Positions 17,375 through 26,311 are shown, counted from the stretch's first letter. The stretch is 64,000 nucleotides of DNA from CAWCLK01 sp963796225 (GCA_963796225.1 CAWCLK010000008.1:62001-126000); one strand, 5' to 3'. The notes: generated by a model not told the origin, from the sequence alone. Made by a program: numbers and translations.

Positions 17375-18070
17375 ATGTGCGGTCGCTTCGTGTCCGTGTC
17401 CACCCCCGAGCAGCTCGCTGACGCCTTCGGGGTCGACGAGGTGCGCACCGAGGCGCTCGGGCCGCGCTACAACGTCGCCCCGACGCTGGACGTCTACGCG
17501 GTGATCGGGGCCGACGAGCACCGCCGGCTCGGGACCCTTCGCTGGGGCTTCCTGCCCTTCTGGGCCAAGAACCTCAAGGCCCGCGCCCCGATCAACGCCC
17601 GGGTCGAGACGGTGGCCGAGTCGAAGATGTTCGCCTCGGCGTTCGCCAAGCGGCGCTGTCTGCTGCCGGCCGACGGCTTCTACGAGTGGCAGGCCCGGGA
17701 GGGCTCGTCGCGCAAGCAGCCGTACTTCATCCACGACCCGGACGACGCCCCGCTGGCGTTCGCGGGGATCTGGACGGTGTGGCGGGACCCCGAGCAGGAG
17801 GACCCCGACCCGGTGTTCTCCACGGCGATCCTCACCACGGCCGCGGCGGGGCGCATGCAGGACATCCACGACCGCATGCCGGTCGTGCTGCCACAACGCC
17901 TGTGGGAGGAGTGGCTGACCGCCGACCCGCAGGAGGCCGAGCACCTCCAGCGTGTCGTCGCCAACGCGGGCGTGCCGCGTCTCGAGGCCGTCCCGATCAC
18001 CGATCGCGTCAACAACGTCCGCAACGACGGCCCCGAGCTGCTCGAGCCGGGTGAGGTGCCGGAAGGTTGA
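17375..18070 (+). CDS. SRAP-domain protein (YedK/HMCES family)
   Basis: A 231-residue SOS-response-associated peptidase-like protein, which shields abasic sites in single-stranded DNA by forming a covalent thiazolidine crosslink through its N-terminal cysteine. All key residues are present: Cys2 (after removal of Met1), N33 in RYNVAPT, E104 in DGFYEW and H165 in DIHDRMPV. The RWGFLPFWAK motif is also typical. Because Cys2 must become the N terminus, the ATG at 17375 is certain. It is probably a single-gene leaderless transcript. Confidence 0.94.
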   Translation: MCGRFVSVSTPEQLADAFGVDEVRTEALGPRYNVAPTLDVYAVIGADEHRRLGTLRWGFLPFWAKNLKARAPINARVETVAESKMFASAFAKRRCLLPADGFYEWQAREGSSRKQPYFIHDPDDAPLAFAGIWTVWRDPEQEDPDPVFSTAILTTAAAGRMQDIHDRMPVVLPQRLWEEWLTADPQEAEHLQRVVANAGVPRLEAVPITDRVNNVRNDGPELLEPGEVPEG

Positions 18071-18104
18071 AGCGGACGCCGCGAGTCCTGACGCCAGCGC
18101 TTCA
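18068..18104. terminator. Inverted repeat between convergent stops
   Basis: TGAAGCG (18068-18074) pairs with CGCTTCA (18098-18104) across a 23-base loop. The arms contain the two convergent stop codons. A weak bidirectional terminator candidate without a U-tract. Confidence 0.3.
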
Positions 18105-19523
18105 CCCTTCTGCTGCGACGACTGCCCCCACCGCACGCTCGGCGGAGGCCACACACGGGCTGACGCCCACACCGTCGTAGGCGGCGCCGGCGACGTGCAG
18201 GCCGGCCGGCAGGCGCATGCGGATGCGGTCGACCCGTTCGCGGTGGCCCACGAGGTACTGCGGCAGTCCCCGTTCCCAGGGCGTGACCACGGCGTCCACG
18301 CAGGGCGTGGAGATGCCGGTGGCCCAGCGGGTCTCGGCGTCGACGCGCCGGACGAGCTCGTCGGCGTCGAGGTCGCGCCAGCGGGCGTCGTCGATGCGCC
18401 CCACCGACGACCGCACCAGCACGTGGTCGCCGGTGTCGCGGTGCGGCCACTTGCGCGACACCCACGTGGAGGCCTTGACCAGCCGTCCCTCGGTCCGGGG
18501 CACCAGCATCCCCGACCCGGGAGGCATCTCGGCGTCGGCCGACCGTGGGTAGGCCATGGTCACCACGGCCACGGACGCATACGGGATCATGGCCAGCTCG
18601 GCGGCGACGTCGCGGGCCACCCCGGTGAGCAGGTCGGCGGTGACGTACGCCGGTGTGGTGAGGACGACGTCGTCGGCGACGTGGGCGCCCTCAGCCGTGC
18701 GGACCTCCCACCGGTCCCCCGTCGCCCGGGTCACGGAGGCCACCGCGGTCGAGGTGTGCACCCGGTCCCCGAGGTCGGCGACCAGGCGGTCCACGAGCTG
18801 GTCCAGCCCGTGCGCCAGGGTGAGGAACACGGGCCCGTCGTCGCGGGCGGCGACCGCGGCCCGGTGGGCGCGCAGGCCCGCGAGCAGGCTGCGGTGCTCG
18901 CGTGCGGCGGTGGCGATCGCCGGGGCGGTCGACTCGACGGAGAGCTGGTCGGGACGCCCCGCGTAGACCCCACCGAGCAGGGGCTCGACGAGGGCCTCCA
19001 CCACGTCGGTGCCGAACCGCGCCCCGACGACGTCCGCCACCGACCGGTCCCCGGCGACGGGGCGACGCGGGAGGACCAGGTCCAGCCCGGCGCGCACCAG
19101 CCCGGCGGGCGAGAGGACCCCGCTGCGGGCCACGGCCAGCGGGTCGGTCGGGGCGCCCAGGACCGTGCCGGTGGGCAGGCGACGCAGGCGCCCGCCGATC
19201 CACAGCCACGCCTGGCCCGTGGCGGGCGGCACGAGGTCGTCGCCCAGGCCCACCTGACGCGCCAGGCGCGGGGCGGCGGGGGTCCGGGCGAGGAAGGCGT
19301 CGGCACCGAGCTCGGCCTGCTCGCCGGCGACCTCGCCGGTCAGGAGCTTGCCGCCGAGCCGGTCGCTGGCCTCCAGCAGGGTGACGTCCACGCCCGCCCG
19401 GTGGAGGAACCACGCCGCGGCGAGCCCGGTGATCCCCCCGCCCACGACGACGACCCGGTGCGCAGGGTCACGGTCGGGGTCAGGGTCTGGACGTGGGGAC
19501 GGCGGGCTGGCGGCGGGGCTCAC
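18102..19523 (-). CDS. hemG: HemY/CgoX-type porphyrinogen oxidase
   Basis: A 473-residue FAD-dependent oxidase of the HemY family, which aromatises coproporphyrinogen III to coproporphyrin III in the actinobacterial/firmicute heme route (or protoporphyrinogen IX in the classic route). Visible are the FAD-binding VVVVGGGITGLAAAWFLHRAG, LGGKLLTGEVAG and ELGADAFLARTP, plus C-terminal PAGLHVAGAAYDGVGVSPCVASAERA. The GTG at 19523 overlaps the hemE stop (GTGA), so translation is coupled to hemE. hemH/cpfC and hemQ/chdC are not in the window. Gene naming (hemG, hemY, cgoX) varies. Confidence 0.9.
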   Translation of the reverse strand: MSPAASPPSPRPDPDPDRDPAHRVVVVGGGITGLAAAWFLHRAGVDVTLLEASDRLGGKLLTGEVAGEQAELGADAFLARTPAAPRLARQVGLGDDLVPPATGQAWLWIGGRLRRLPTGTVLGAPTDPLAVARSGVLSPAGLVRAGLDLVLPRRPVAGDRSVADVVGARFGTDVVEALVEPLLGGVYAGRPDQLSVESTAPAIATAAREHRSLLAGLRAHRAAVAARDDGPVFLTLAHGLDQLVDRLVADLGDRVHTSTAVASVTRATGDRWEVRTAEGAHVADDVVLTTPAYVTADLLTGVARDVAAELAMIPYASVAVVTMAYPRSADAEMPPGSGMLVPRTEGRLVKASTWVSRKWPHRDTGDHVLVRSSVGRIDDARWRDLDADELVRRVDAETRWATGISTPCVDAVVTPWERGLPQYLVGHRERVDRIRMRLPAGLHVAGAAYDGVGVSPCVASAERAVGAVVAAEG

Positions 19524-20554
19524 GAGCCGGTCCGACCCTCGGCGTGGACGAGCTCGACCACGCGGGCCAGCACCTCGGGGTCGGTGGCCGGCAGCACGCC
19601 GTGCCCGAGGTTGAACACGTGGTCGGGACGGTCCCCGATCTCGTCCAGCAGGTCGCGCACACGGCGTTCGACCAGGTCCCACGGCCCCAGCACGACGGTC
19701 GGGTCGAGGTTGCCCTGGGTCGCCACCCCGGCGGGGACGCGGGCCCGCCCCGTGGCCAGCGGCACGCGCCAGTCGATCCCCACCACGTCGGCACCCGCCG
19801 AGGCCATGAGGCCGAGCAGCTCGCCGGTGCCGACACCGAAGTGGATGCGCGGCACGCCGAGGTCGGCCAGGCCCTCGAGGATCCGCCGCGACCACGGCAG
19901 CACGTAGCGCTCGTAGTCGACGGGCAGCAGCGCCCCGGCCCACGAGTCGAACAGCTGCACCGCACGCGCCCCGGCCTCGACCTGGGCCCGCAGGTGCGCC
20001 GCGACGATGTCGGCGAGCACCTCCATCAGCCGGTTCCAGGTCGCCTCGTCGCCGTACATCAGCGCCTTGGTGTGCTCGTAGTTCTTCGAGGGCCGTCCCT
20101 CGACCAGGTACGAGGCGAGGGTGAAGGGCGCGCCGGCGAAGCCGATCAGCGGGGTCTCGCCGAGCTCGCGGGCCAGGATGCGCACCGTCTCGAGCACGTA
20201 GGGCGCGTCGGCCTCGGGCTCGATGGGACGCAGCCGGTCGAGGTCGGCGGGCCTGCGGATGGGGTCGTCGAGCACCGGCCCGATCCCCTTGCGGATCTCG
20301 ACGGGCAGCCCGATCGCCTGCACGGGCGTGACGATGTCGCTGAACAGGATGGCCGCGTCCACGCCGTACCGCCGCACGGGCTGCAGGGTCACCTCGGCGG
20401 CGAGGTCGGGGGTGTGGACGACGTCCTGGAAGGAGTGCTCGCGGCGGATCGCCCGGTACTCGGGCAGCGCGCGGCCGGCCTGGCGCATGAACCACACGGG
20501 CATCGTGTCGTGCGGCTCGCCGCGACAGGCGGCGAGGAAGGGCGAGTCGGCCAA
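19520..20554 (-). CDS. hemE: Uroporphyrinogen decarboxylase
   Basis: A 344-residue enzyme that decarboxylates the four acetate side chains of uroporphyrinogen III to coproporphyrinogen III in heme synthesis. Family signatures are PVWFMRQAGRALPEYR, ILFSDIVTPVQAIGLPV, LIGFAGAPFTLASYLVEG, LFDSWAG and DHVFNLGHGVLPATDPE. A TTG start (20554) is required because an in-frame stop precedes it and no ATG/GTG fits the conserved N terminus. It is the first gene of a hemE-hemG operon. A TACCCT box lies 35 bases upstream, between hemE and rnpB. Confidence 0.95.
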   Translation of the reverse strand: MADSPFLAACRGEPHDTMPVWFMRQAGRALPEYRAIRREHSFQDVVHTPDLAAEVTLQPVRRYGVDAAILFSDIVTPVQAIGLPVEIRKGIGPVLDDPIRRPADLDRLRPIEPEADAPYVLETVRILARELGETPLIGFAGAPFTLASYLVEGRPSKNYEHTKALMYGDEATWNRLMEVLADIVAAHLRAQVEAGARAVQLFDSWAGALLPVDYERYVLPWSRRILEGLADLGVPRIHFGVGTGELLGLMASAGADVVGIDWRVPLATGRARVPAGVATQGNLDPTVVLGPWDLVERRVRDLLDEIGDRPDHVFNLGHGVLPATDPEVLARVVELVHAEGRTGS

Positions 20555-20589
20555 CGTGGTCTCGATGTGTCAGCAGGCGAGACGGGTCG

Positions 20590-20595
20590 AGGGTA
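20590..20595 (-). promoter_or_regulatory. Candidate -10 box for hemE
   Basis: TACCCT on the minus strand, 35 bases before the hemE TTG and downstream of the rnpB terminator hairpin. The same hexamer precedes rnpB. Confidence 0.4.
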
Positions 20596-20634
20596 GGAGC
20601 CCACCCGCTCGCCGAACGACGCGGTACGCCACGT

Positions 20635-20678
20635 CCCGATGCGCCGCCGCGCCTCGCGGCGGCGCTCGGCGCATCGGG
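20635..20678 (-). terminator. rnpB terminator hairpin
   Basis: A 44-base GC-rich palindrome directly after the rnpB 3' end. The outer arms CCCGATGCGCC and GGCGCATCGGG are perfect 11-base complements, with an inner GCCGCCGC/GCGGCGGC-type stem. No U-tract, as is common in actinobacteria. It separates rnpB from hemE. Confidence 0.65.
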
Positions 20679-20682
20679 CAGG

Positions 20683-21063
20683 CTCGGGAGGAGACGTCCG
20701 TACGCCGGATTCTGTTCCCCGCCTCGCGGCGGGGGGCGACCATCTGTCTGGGACGCCGATCTCTCGGCGCCTCGAGCGGCCGACCCGGGACTCGAACCGG
20801 CGGGCCACCGATCGTCCCTGCTTGGCCTTGCTCCGGGTGGGGCATGCCTGGCCACGACGGTCACCCGTCGTGCCGGTGGTCTCTTACACCACCGTTTCAC
20901 CCTTACGACCGGGCGGACCCGGTCGCGGTCTGCTTTCTGTTGCGCTTTCCGCGGATCACTCCGCCTGGGAGCTACCCAGCACCCTGCCCTGGGGAGTCCG
21001 GACGTTCCTCGCCACGACCCTTCGAGGATCGTGGCGCGGTCGCCTTCATCGTCTCCTCCCGAG
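20683..21063 (-). ncRNA. rnpB: RNase P RNA, bacterial class A
   Basis: The catalytic RNA of RNase P, which matures tRNA 5' ends. The ends form a perfect 14-base-pair P1 helix (minus-strand CTCGGGAGGAGACG at 21050-21063 against CGTCTCCTCCCGAG at 20683-20696). Universally conserved blocks read in order on the minus strand: GAGGAACGTCCGGACTCC, ACAGAAAGCAGACCGC, AAGGGTGAAACGGTGGTGTA, AGGCATGCCCCACCCGGAGC, GGTTCGAGTCCCGG, CCCAGACAGATGGTCGCC and ACAGAATCCGGCGTACGGAC. Length about 381 bases. Boundaries are taken from P1 and may be off by a few bases. It is transcribed divergently from otsA. Confidence 0.95.
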
Positions 21064-21070
21064 ACGGGCA

Positions 21071-21076
21071 AGGGTA
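21071..21076 (-). promoter_or_regulatory. Candidate -10 box for rnpB
   Basis: TACCCT on the minus strand, 7 bases before the P1 5' end at 21063, the expected distance for a transcription start there. Confidence 0.5.
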
Positions 21077-21135
21077 CGGCGTGGTGGACCCGCACCACGC
21101 ACCGACGGACAACTCCCCGCGCGGAGGTCGCTCGC

Positions 21136-21141
21136 TACGGT
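21136..21141 (+). promoter_or_regulatory. Candidate -10 box for the otsA-otsB operon
   Basis: TACGGT, 31 bases upstream of the otsA GTG at 21173. AGGAGG lies between them. Confidence 0.4.
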
Positions 21142-21172
21142 CGCGGGCCCCGGACGCCACAGGAGGCCGCAC

Positions 21173-22565
21173 GTGAGCGCACTCGACGGTCGACCGCTCG
21201 TCGTGGTGGCCAACCGCCTGCCCGTCAGCCGCGATGGGGACACCTGGCACCCCAGCGCCGGTGGACTGGTCACCGCGCTGCGTCCCGTGGTCGAGGAGGT
21301 CGACGGACACTGGGTCGGCTGGGACGGCGGCGAGACCGACGTCCCGGACCGGGTCGACGGCTTCGACGCCCGCCTGCACCCGCTGTCCCTGTCGCAGGAG
21401 CAGGTGCACGAGTACTACGAGGGCTTCTCGAACCGCACCCTGTGGCCGCTGTTCCACGACCTGCTCAAGGAACCGGTGATCGACCGCGCCTGGTGGCGGA
21501 CCTACGAGGAGGTCAACCGCCACGTTCGCCGAGGCCGCCGCGGCCCTGCACGAGTCCAACCCCGTGTACTGGGTGCAGGACTACCACCTGATGCTCGCGC
21601 CCCGCATGCTGCGCAACCTGCGCCCGGACGCGCAGATCGGGTACTTCCTGCACATCCCGTTCCCCCCGCCCGAGCTCGTGGCGCGCCTGCCGTGGCGCGA
21701 CACGCTGCTCGACGGCCTGCTGGGCGCCGACGCGCTCGGGTTCCACACCGAGTGGTACCGCACCAACTTCGTCCGGTCGGTGCAGCAGTCCCGGCGCGAC
21801 GTCACCGTGTCGGGCGGCGTGATCTACCTCCCGGACGGCCACGCGGTCCGCACCGCGGCCCACCCGATCTCCATCGACGCCGGCGAGTTCGCCCGCATCG
21901 CGACGTCGGACGAGTGCGAGGCCGAGCTCGCGGACCTGCGCGAGCAGTTCGCGGGGCGTCGCGTGTTCCTCGGCGTCGACCGACTGGACTACACCAAGGG
22001 CATCCGCCACCGCCTGCAGGCCATCCAGCGGGTGCTGGCCGACCGCCCCGAGCTGCGCCCCGAGTTCGCCTTCGTGCAGATCGCCGTGCCCTCCCGCGAG
22101 GACGTGGAGGAGTACCAGGAGCTGCGCGACCAGGTCGAGCTGATCGTCGGGACGATCAACGGGCAGTTCACCGAGCCCGGGCACGACGTCCCCGTCCACT
22201 ACCTCCACCGGGCGATCCCGCGCCACTCGCTCGCCGCCTACTACCGTCTCGCCGACGTGATGTGCGTCACGCCGCTCAAGGACGGCATGAACCTGATCGC
22301 CAAGGAGTTCGTGACCGTCCAGGACGCCGGCGACGAGGCCGGCGTGCTCCTGCTCAGCGAGTTCACGGGCGCCAGCCAGGAGCTCGCCGACGACGCGCTG
22401 AACTGCAACCCCTTCGACGTCGAGAGCCTCGCCCTGCTGATGCAGCAGGCGCTGCGCTTCGAGGCCACCGACCGTCGCGCCCGCATCGAACGCATGGCAG
22501 CCTCGGTCCGGGCCCACGACGTGTTCGAATGGGTCCAGACCGAGCTGGCCAACATCATCGGATGA
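21173..22565 (+). CDS. otsA: Trehalose-6-phosphate synthase, frameshifted
   Basis: A family GT20 glycosyltransferase joining UDP-(or GDP-)glucose and glucose-6-phosphate to trehalose-6-phosphate. The N-terminal half shows VVVANRLPVSRDGDTWHPSAGGLVTAL. The C-terminal half shows YWVQDYHLMLAPRML, GYFLHIPFPPPEL, GVDRLDYTKGI and TPLKDGMNLIAKEFV. The frame breaks at about 21519-21522, where one extra C lies between EEVNR and TFAEAAAALHESNP. The total length is a multiple of three plus one, and the protein is otherwise complete at ~464 residues. GTG start at 21173 with a perfect AGGAGG. otsB follows 12 bases after the stop. Confidence 0.92.
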
Positions 22566-22577
22566 CGGGAGACCTCC

Positions 22578-23348
22578 ATGCCCGACGCGATCGACGAGGT
22601 CCTGGACGACCTCCCGACGACCGGCGAGCTGCTGGTGCTCATCGACTTCGACGGGACCCTGTCCGAGATCGTCGCGACGCCCGACGCCGCCGTGCCGGTC
22701 GACGGGGCCGAGGACGCCCTGCGCCGGCTGGGTGAACGCTGCCAGGTCGCGATCGTGTCGGGGCGCCCCGTGCGTGACCTGCGACGGCGGCTGTCGGTCG
22801 ACGACCAGGTGACGCTCGCCGGCGGCCACGGGACCGAGCTGGCCCACCCGGACGGGACGCTGGACACGCTGGTCGACCTCGAGGCGGTCGGGCCGGTGCT
22901 CGACCGGGCCGAGGCCGAGCTCAAGGACGTCGTCGACGTGTCGCTCGGCTGGCTGGTCGAACGCAAGCCCGCCTCCATCGCGGTCCACCATCGCCAGGTC
23001 GCCGACCCCGGCCAGACCCTGCTGAAGATCCGCCACGTCCTCGACGCGCACTGCGACGACGGGCCCGGGTTCGTCGTGACCGACGGCAAGGCCGTCACCG
23101 AGCTGCGCCCCGCGGGCATCACCAAGGGCACGGTCGTCGACCGGCTGGCCGACGCCGCGCCGGACCGCCACCTGGTCGTCATCGGCGACGACGTCACCGA
23201 CGAGGACGCCTTTCGTGCGGCCCGCGCACGCGGCGGCACCACGGTCCTGGTCGCCGAGCGGGATCGCCAGACCGAGGCGGCGTTCCGGCTCGCGACCCCG
23301 TCCGACGTGGTGAACTTGGTGGGTGCCCTGGCCGACAGGGGCACGTGA
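22578..23348 (+). CDS. otsB: Trehalose-6-phosphate phosphatase
   Basis: A 256-residue HAD-superfamily phosphatase that releases trehalose from trehalose-6-phosphate made by OtsA. Motif I is LIDFDGTLSEIV with the nucleophile Asp, motif II is VAIVSGRP, and motif IV is VVIGDDVTDEDAFRAAR. The substrate-contact region includes GGHGTEL. The ATG at 22578 has GGGAGA upstream, and the gene is 12 bases from otsA, so they form an operon. Trehalose can then feed TreS-maltokinase encoded at 46879-50271. Confidence 0.95.
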   Translation: MPDAIDEVLDDLPTTGELLVLIDFDGTLSEIVATPDAAVPVDGAEDALRRLGERCQVAIVSGRPVRDLRRRLSVDDQVTLAGGHGTELAHPDGTLDTLVDLEAVGPVLDRAEAELKDVVDVSLGWLVERKPASIAVHHRQVADPGQTLLKIRHVLDAHCDDGPGFVVTDGKAVTELRPAGITKGTVVDRLADAAPDRHLVVIGDDVTDEDAFRAARARGGTTVLVAERDRQTEAAFRLATPSDVVNLVGALADRGT

Positions 23349-23373
23349 CACCACCGGGCGACGAAGGGTCGGC

Positions 23374-24372
23374 GTGGGACGCCAGGACGTGACACGCACC
23401 GCGGCCGACCGGCTCGTCCGTGTCGAGCGGGCCCTGCGGGGCCAGCCCGGGGTCCTGGCCGCGGCCGCCGCGATCACCGTCGTCGCCGCCAGCGGCCACG
23501 CGCTGCTCGACGCCCCGGACCTGGTGTGGCTCAGCATCGCCGCCGTGGCGACGGCCGGACTGGTGGCGGGCGAAGCCGCCCTGGCCCTCGCGCTGCTCGC
23601 CGCGGTCATGCACGGGGCCGTCGACGTCGCCGAGGGCAACGTGACCTGGACCCTGGGACCGCTGCTGCGGATCCTCGGATTCATCGGCGTGACCGTGCTC
23701 GGCACCGGGACGGGGGTGCTGCTGCGTCGCTACGAGGAGACCCGGCGGCGGTCGCGGGACGAGGACGCGGTCACGGGCCTGCTCAACGTGCGGGCCTTCT
23801 ACGACGGGCTGTACCGGCTACGCCTGGACGGCGCGCCCTACGCGATCCTGCTCGCCGACATCGCCGGGATGCGCAACCTCAACGAGCGGTACGGCCACCC
23901 GATCGGGACCGAGGCCATGCGCGCGCTGGGGCACGTGCTGCGGCGATCCACCAAGCGCACCGACCTCGTGGCACGGCTCGGCAGCGACGAGGTCGCCGTG
24001 GCGCTGGTCGGGGCGAACCGGGCCGGGGCGTTGGCCGCAGCACGCCGCCTGGCCCGCCTGCTGGCCGACGAACGCCTCGCCCTGCCGGACGGCACCGCGT
24101 TCCGCGTGCACGCCTACTACGGCATCGCCGCCTCGGCCGACCTGGCGACCGACGAGGTGTCGCTGCTGCGGGCCGCCGACCACGCCAAGCTCGCCGCGAA
24201 GCTCGCCGGCCCCGACGAGATCGGGGTCGCGGCCGACACGTCGGACGAGCACTTCGAGATCGTCCACCCACGCACGCCGGTGCCTGCGCGCCTGCGTGAC
24301 GTCAGGTCACGACCATCAGTCGCTGGCACGACGGACATGCCGTCAGCGGTGGTCCCTCGACCAGCGCGTTGA
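23374..24372 (+). CDS. Membrane GGDEF-like protein with degenerate active site
   Basis: A 332-residue protein with four to five membrane helices (about residues 25-125) followed by a GGDEF-fold domain (about residues 140-285: DAVTGLLNVRAFYDGL, ILLADIAGMRNLNERYGHPIG). The catalytic GGDEF signature reads GSDEV in RLGSDEVAVAL. The second Gly and the final Phe are changed, and the first aspartate region reads ADIAG, so cyclase activity is doubtful. It may bind nucleotide or act as a receptor. GTG start at 23374 with GAAGGG upstream, 25 bases after otsB. Its last 71 bases overlap the convergent zinc-ribbon gene. Confidence 0.82.
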   Translation: MGRQDVTRTAADRLVRVERALRGQPGVLAAAAAITVVAASGHALLDAPDLVWLSIAAVATAGLVAGEAALALALLAAVMHGAVDVAEGNVTWTLGPLLRILGFIGVTVLGTGTGVLLRRYEETRRRSRDEDAVTGLLNVRAFYDGLYRLRLDGAPYAILLADIAGMRNLNERYGHPIGTEAMRALGHVLRRSTKRTDLVARLGSDEVAVALVGANRAGALAAARRLARLLADERLALPDGTAFRVHAYYGIAASADLATDEVSLLRAADHAKLAAKLAGPDEIGVAADTSDEHFEIVHPRTPVPARLRDVRSRPSVAGTTDMPSAVVPRPAR

Positions 24373-25027
24373 CGTCCGCGTAGGACAGGCTGATCCCACA
24401 GGCCGAGCACCGGTCGTCCTCGAGCTGCCCGACCGCGCGTCCCCCGAAGCGATCCCGTGCGTCGTCGTAGCGCGCCAGCAGGTCGTCGGGCAGGGGCTCG
24501 CGCTGGCGTTCGGCCTGCACCTCGAGCTCGGCGATCTCGGCCATCAGCGACCGGGCGGCTTCGTCGCGCAGGACGCCCAGCTCGTCGATGCGCTCGCTGA
24601 GGGCCGCGACCTGGCGATCGAGGTCGGCGATGCCGGCGTCGATCTCCTCGGCGCGCTGCATGGCCTCGAGCTCGGCGTCCTCGTGCTCGGCGATGCGCCG
24701 CTGCACGGAGTCGATCTCGGCCCGCATGGAGCCGAGCTCCTTGGCGTTGGTGATCTCGCCCCCGTACATGCGCTGCTGTTCGGCCTCGAGCCGGGCCCGC
24801 AGCTGGTCGACCTCGCGGTCCTCGCGGGCGGCTTCGGCCTGCGCCTCGTCCTGGTCCAGGGTCCGGTCGTCGCGGGCCTGCTCGAGCTGCGTGCGCTCCT
24901 CGATCGTCGCGTCGAGCTGCTGCTGCTCGGGCAGCTCGTCGAGCCGCTTCTGCAGTCGACGGATCTCGGCGTCGGTGTCGCTGAGCGCCAGCAGCCCACC
25001 GAGCTGCTCGGGCGTCGGGTCGGCCAC
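24302..25027 (-). CDS. Coiled-coil protein with C-terminal C4 zinc ribbon
   Basis: A 241-residue cytoplasmic protein. A long antiparallel coiled-coil hairpin (about residues 15-180, rich in Glu/Gln/Arg) is followed by a zinc ribbon with two Cys pairs, DRCSACG and TACPSCQR. This is the actinobacterial CT398/C4-type zinc-ribbon family, for which nucleic-acid or secretion-related roles have been proposed without firm proof. The GTG at 25027 has a very strong AGGAGGGG. It lies 47 bases downstream of the Nif3-like gene on the same strand; the two families are neighbours in many actinobacterial genomes. The 3' end overlaps the convergent GGDEF-like gene. Confidence 0.85.
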   Translation of the reverse strand: MADPTPEQLGGLLALSDTDAEIRRLQKRLDELPEQQQLDATIEERTQLEQARDDRTLDQDEAQAEAAREDREVDQLRARLEAEQQRMYGGEITNAKELGSMRAEIDSVQRRIAEHEDAELEAMQRAEEIDAGIADLDRQVAALSERIDELGVLRDEAARSLMAEIAELEVQAERQREPLPDDLLARYDDARDRFGGRAVGQLEDDRCSACGISLSYADVNALVEGPPLTACPSCQRLMVVT

Positions 25028-25074
25028 GGCCCCTCCTGGTGGTTGCGCCTCGCTCGGGCAGGGTGCTCGCCGGG

Positions 25075-26196
25075 TCAGCCCGACCACGGCGAGGTGTCGA
25101 CGGCCGACGCTATCACCGGTGCCTGCAGCTGCCGCCGTGCGCCCTCGTCGCGCAGGCGGGCGATCCAGTGGGGCATGGCGGCCACCTCGGTGGCGTGGTG
25201 CCCGGCGTCGACCAGGGCCAGGCCCTGCTCGAGCGCGTCGAGGGTGACGTGGTGGCGCAGGTCGCCGGTGACGTACACGTCGGCGCCCGCGGCCAGGGCC
25301 GCCCCGATGTGGCTGTCGCCGGCACCGCCCACCACGGCGACGCGACGAACGAGCCGGTCCGGTTCGCCGGCGTGGCGCAGGTGCGGGGCGGGCAGCCCCT
25401 CCCGGAGCCGTGCGGCCAGGGCCCGCAGCGGCAGCGGGCCGGGCAGCTGGCCCACCACCCCGAGGCCGTGGCCGTCCACGTCCACCACGGGCACGAGGTC
25501 GTAGGCCACCTCCTCGTAGGGGTGAGCGGCGAGCAGCGCCGCCACCACCGCCCCGACCCGGCCGCGCGGCAGCTCCATCTCGACCCGGGCCTCGGGTTCC
25601 TCGTGGACGGTCCCGACGTGGCCGACGTGCGGATCGGTCCCCTCCCCCGGGCGGAAGCTGCCGGTCCCGTCGACGCGGAAGTGGCAGCGTGTGTACCCGC
25701 CGATGGTCCCGGCACCGGCGGCGGCGAGGGCATCGACGACGGCGTCGACGTCGTCGCGGGGCACGAAGGTGATGAGCTTGAGACGGCGCCCCTCGGCCAC
25801 GGTGGTGTCGAGCGGGGTGACGTCCTGCAGGTCGAGGACCCGTGCCACCGGGTCGGAGGTGCCCGCCCCGTCCGCGGCCACGTCCAGGTTGGTGTGCGCG
25901 GCGCCGACCGCGACCCCCGCTCGTGCGGCCCGCAGGGCGGTGCGTCCGCTGGCCGTGTCCGGGGTGAGCCGTGCCAGCGGACGGAACATCAGCGGGTGGT
26001 GGGCCAGGACGAGCGTCGCCGGACCGTCGGCGGCCTCGTCGACCACCCGCCCCGTCACGTCGAGCGTGACCAGCACTCGCTCCACCGGCCAGTCGGGGTC
26101 CCCCACCTGCAGGCCGACGTTGTCCCAGGAGGCGGCCTGGTGCGGTGGGTACAGGTCGTGGACCAGGGACATCCAGGCACCGACGGTGTCGGTCAC
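25075..26196 (-). CDS. Nif3-like dinuclear metal centre protein (YqfO/YbgI type)
   Basis: A 373-residue member of the Nif3/DUF34 family (GTP cyclohydrolase 1 type 2-like). N-terminal signatures are YPPHQAASWDNVGLQVGDP, LVLAHHPLMF (metal-binding His pair) and VGAAHTNLDVA. C-terminal metal ligands are in GDLRHHVTLDA and VDAGHHATE. The long form with a central insertion (about residues 130-230, YTRCHFRVDGTGSFRPG and HPYEEVAYDLVP) is the PII-like domain found in YqfO. Function remains uncertain for the family. The GTG at 26196 gives the conserved N terminus and is preceded by GAGGA. Confidence 0.9.
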   Translation of the reverse strand: MTDTVGAWMSLVHDLYPPHQAASWDNVGLQVGDPDWPVERVLVTLDVTGRVVDEAADGPATLVLAHHPLMFRPLARLTPDTASGRTALRAARAGVAVGAAHTNLDVAADGAGTSDPVARVLDLQDVTPLDTTVAEGRRLKLITFVPRDDVDAVVDALAAAGAGTIGGYTRCHFRVDGTGSFRPGEGTDPHVGHVGTVHEEPEARVEMELPRGRVGAVVAALLAAHPYEEVAYDLVPVVDVDGHGLGVVGQLPGPLPLRALAARLREGLPAPHLRHAGEPDRLVRRVAVVGGAGDSHIGAALAAGADVYVTGDLRHHVTLDALEQGLALVDAGHHATEVAAMPHWIARLRDEGARRQLQAPVIASAVDTSPWSG

Positions 26197-26311
26197 GGCG
26201 AGGGTCCTCGGGGCGGGGTCACGGGGCCCGGCAGGGTAGGTCGATCGGCCCTGTGCGCGCCGGGGCGGGGTTCGTACGGTCGTGGCGTGACCTACCGGGA
26301 GGATGCCGACG

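Noticed and set aside
20635..20678. Long GC palindrome as an independent small RNA or attachment site
   Set aside because: Its position directly after the rnpB P1 helix is explained by transcription termination.
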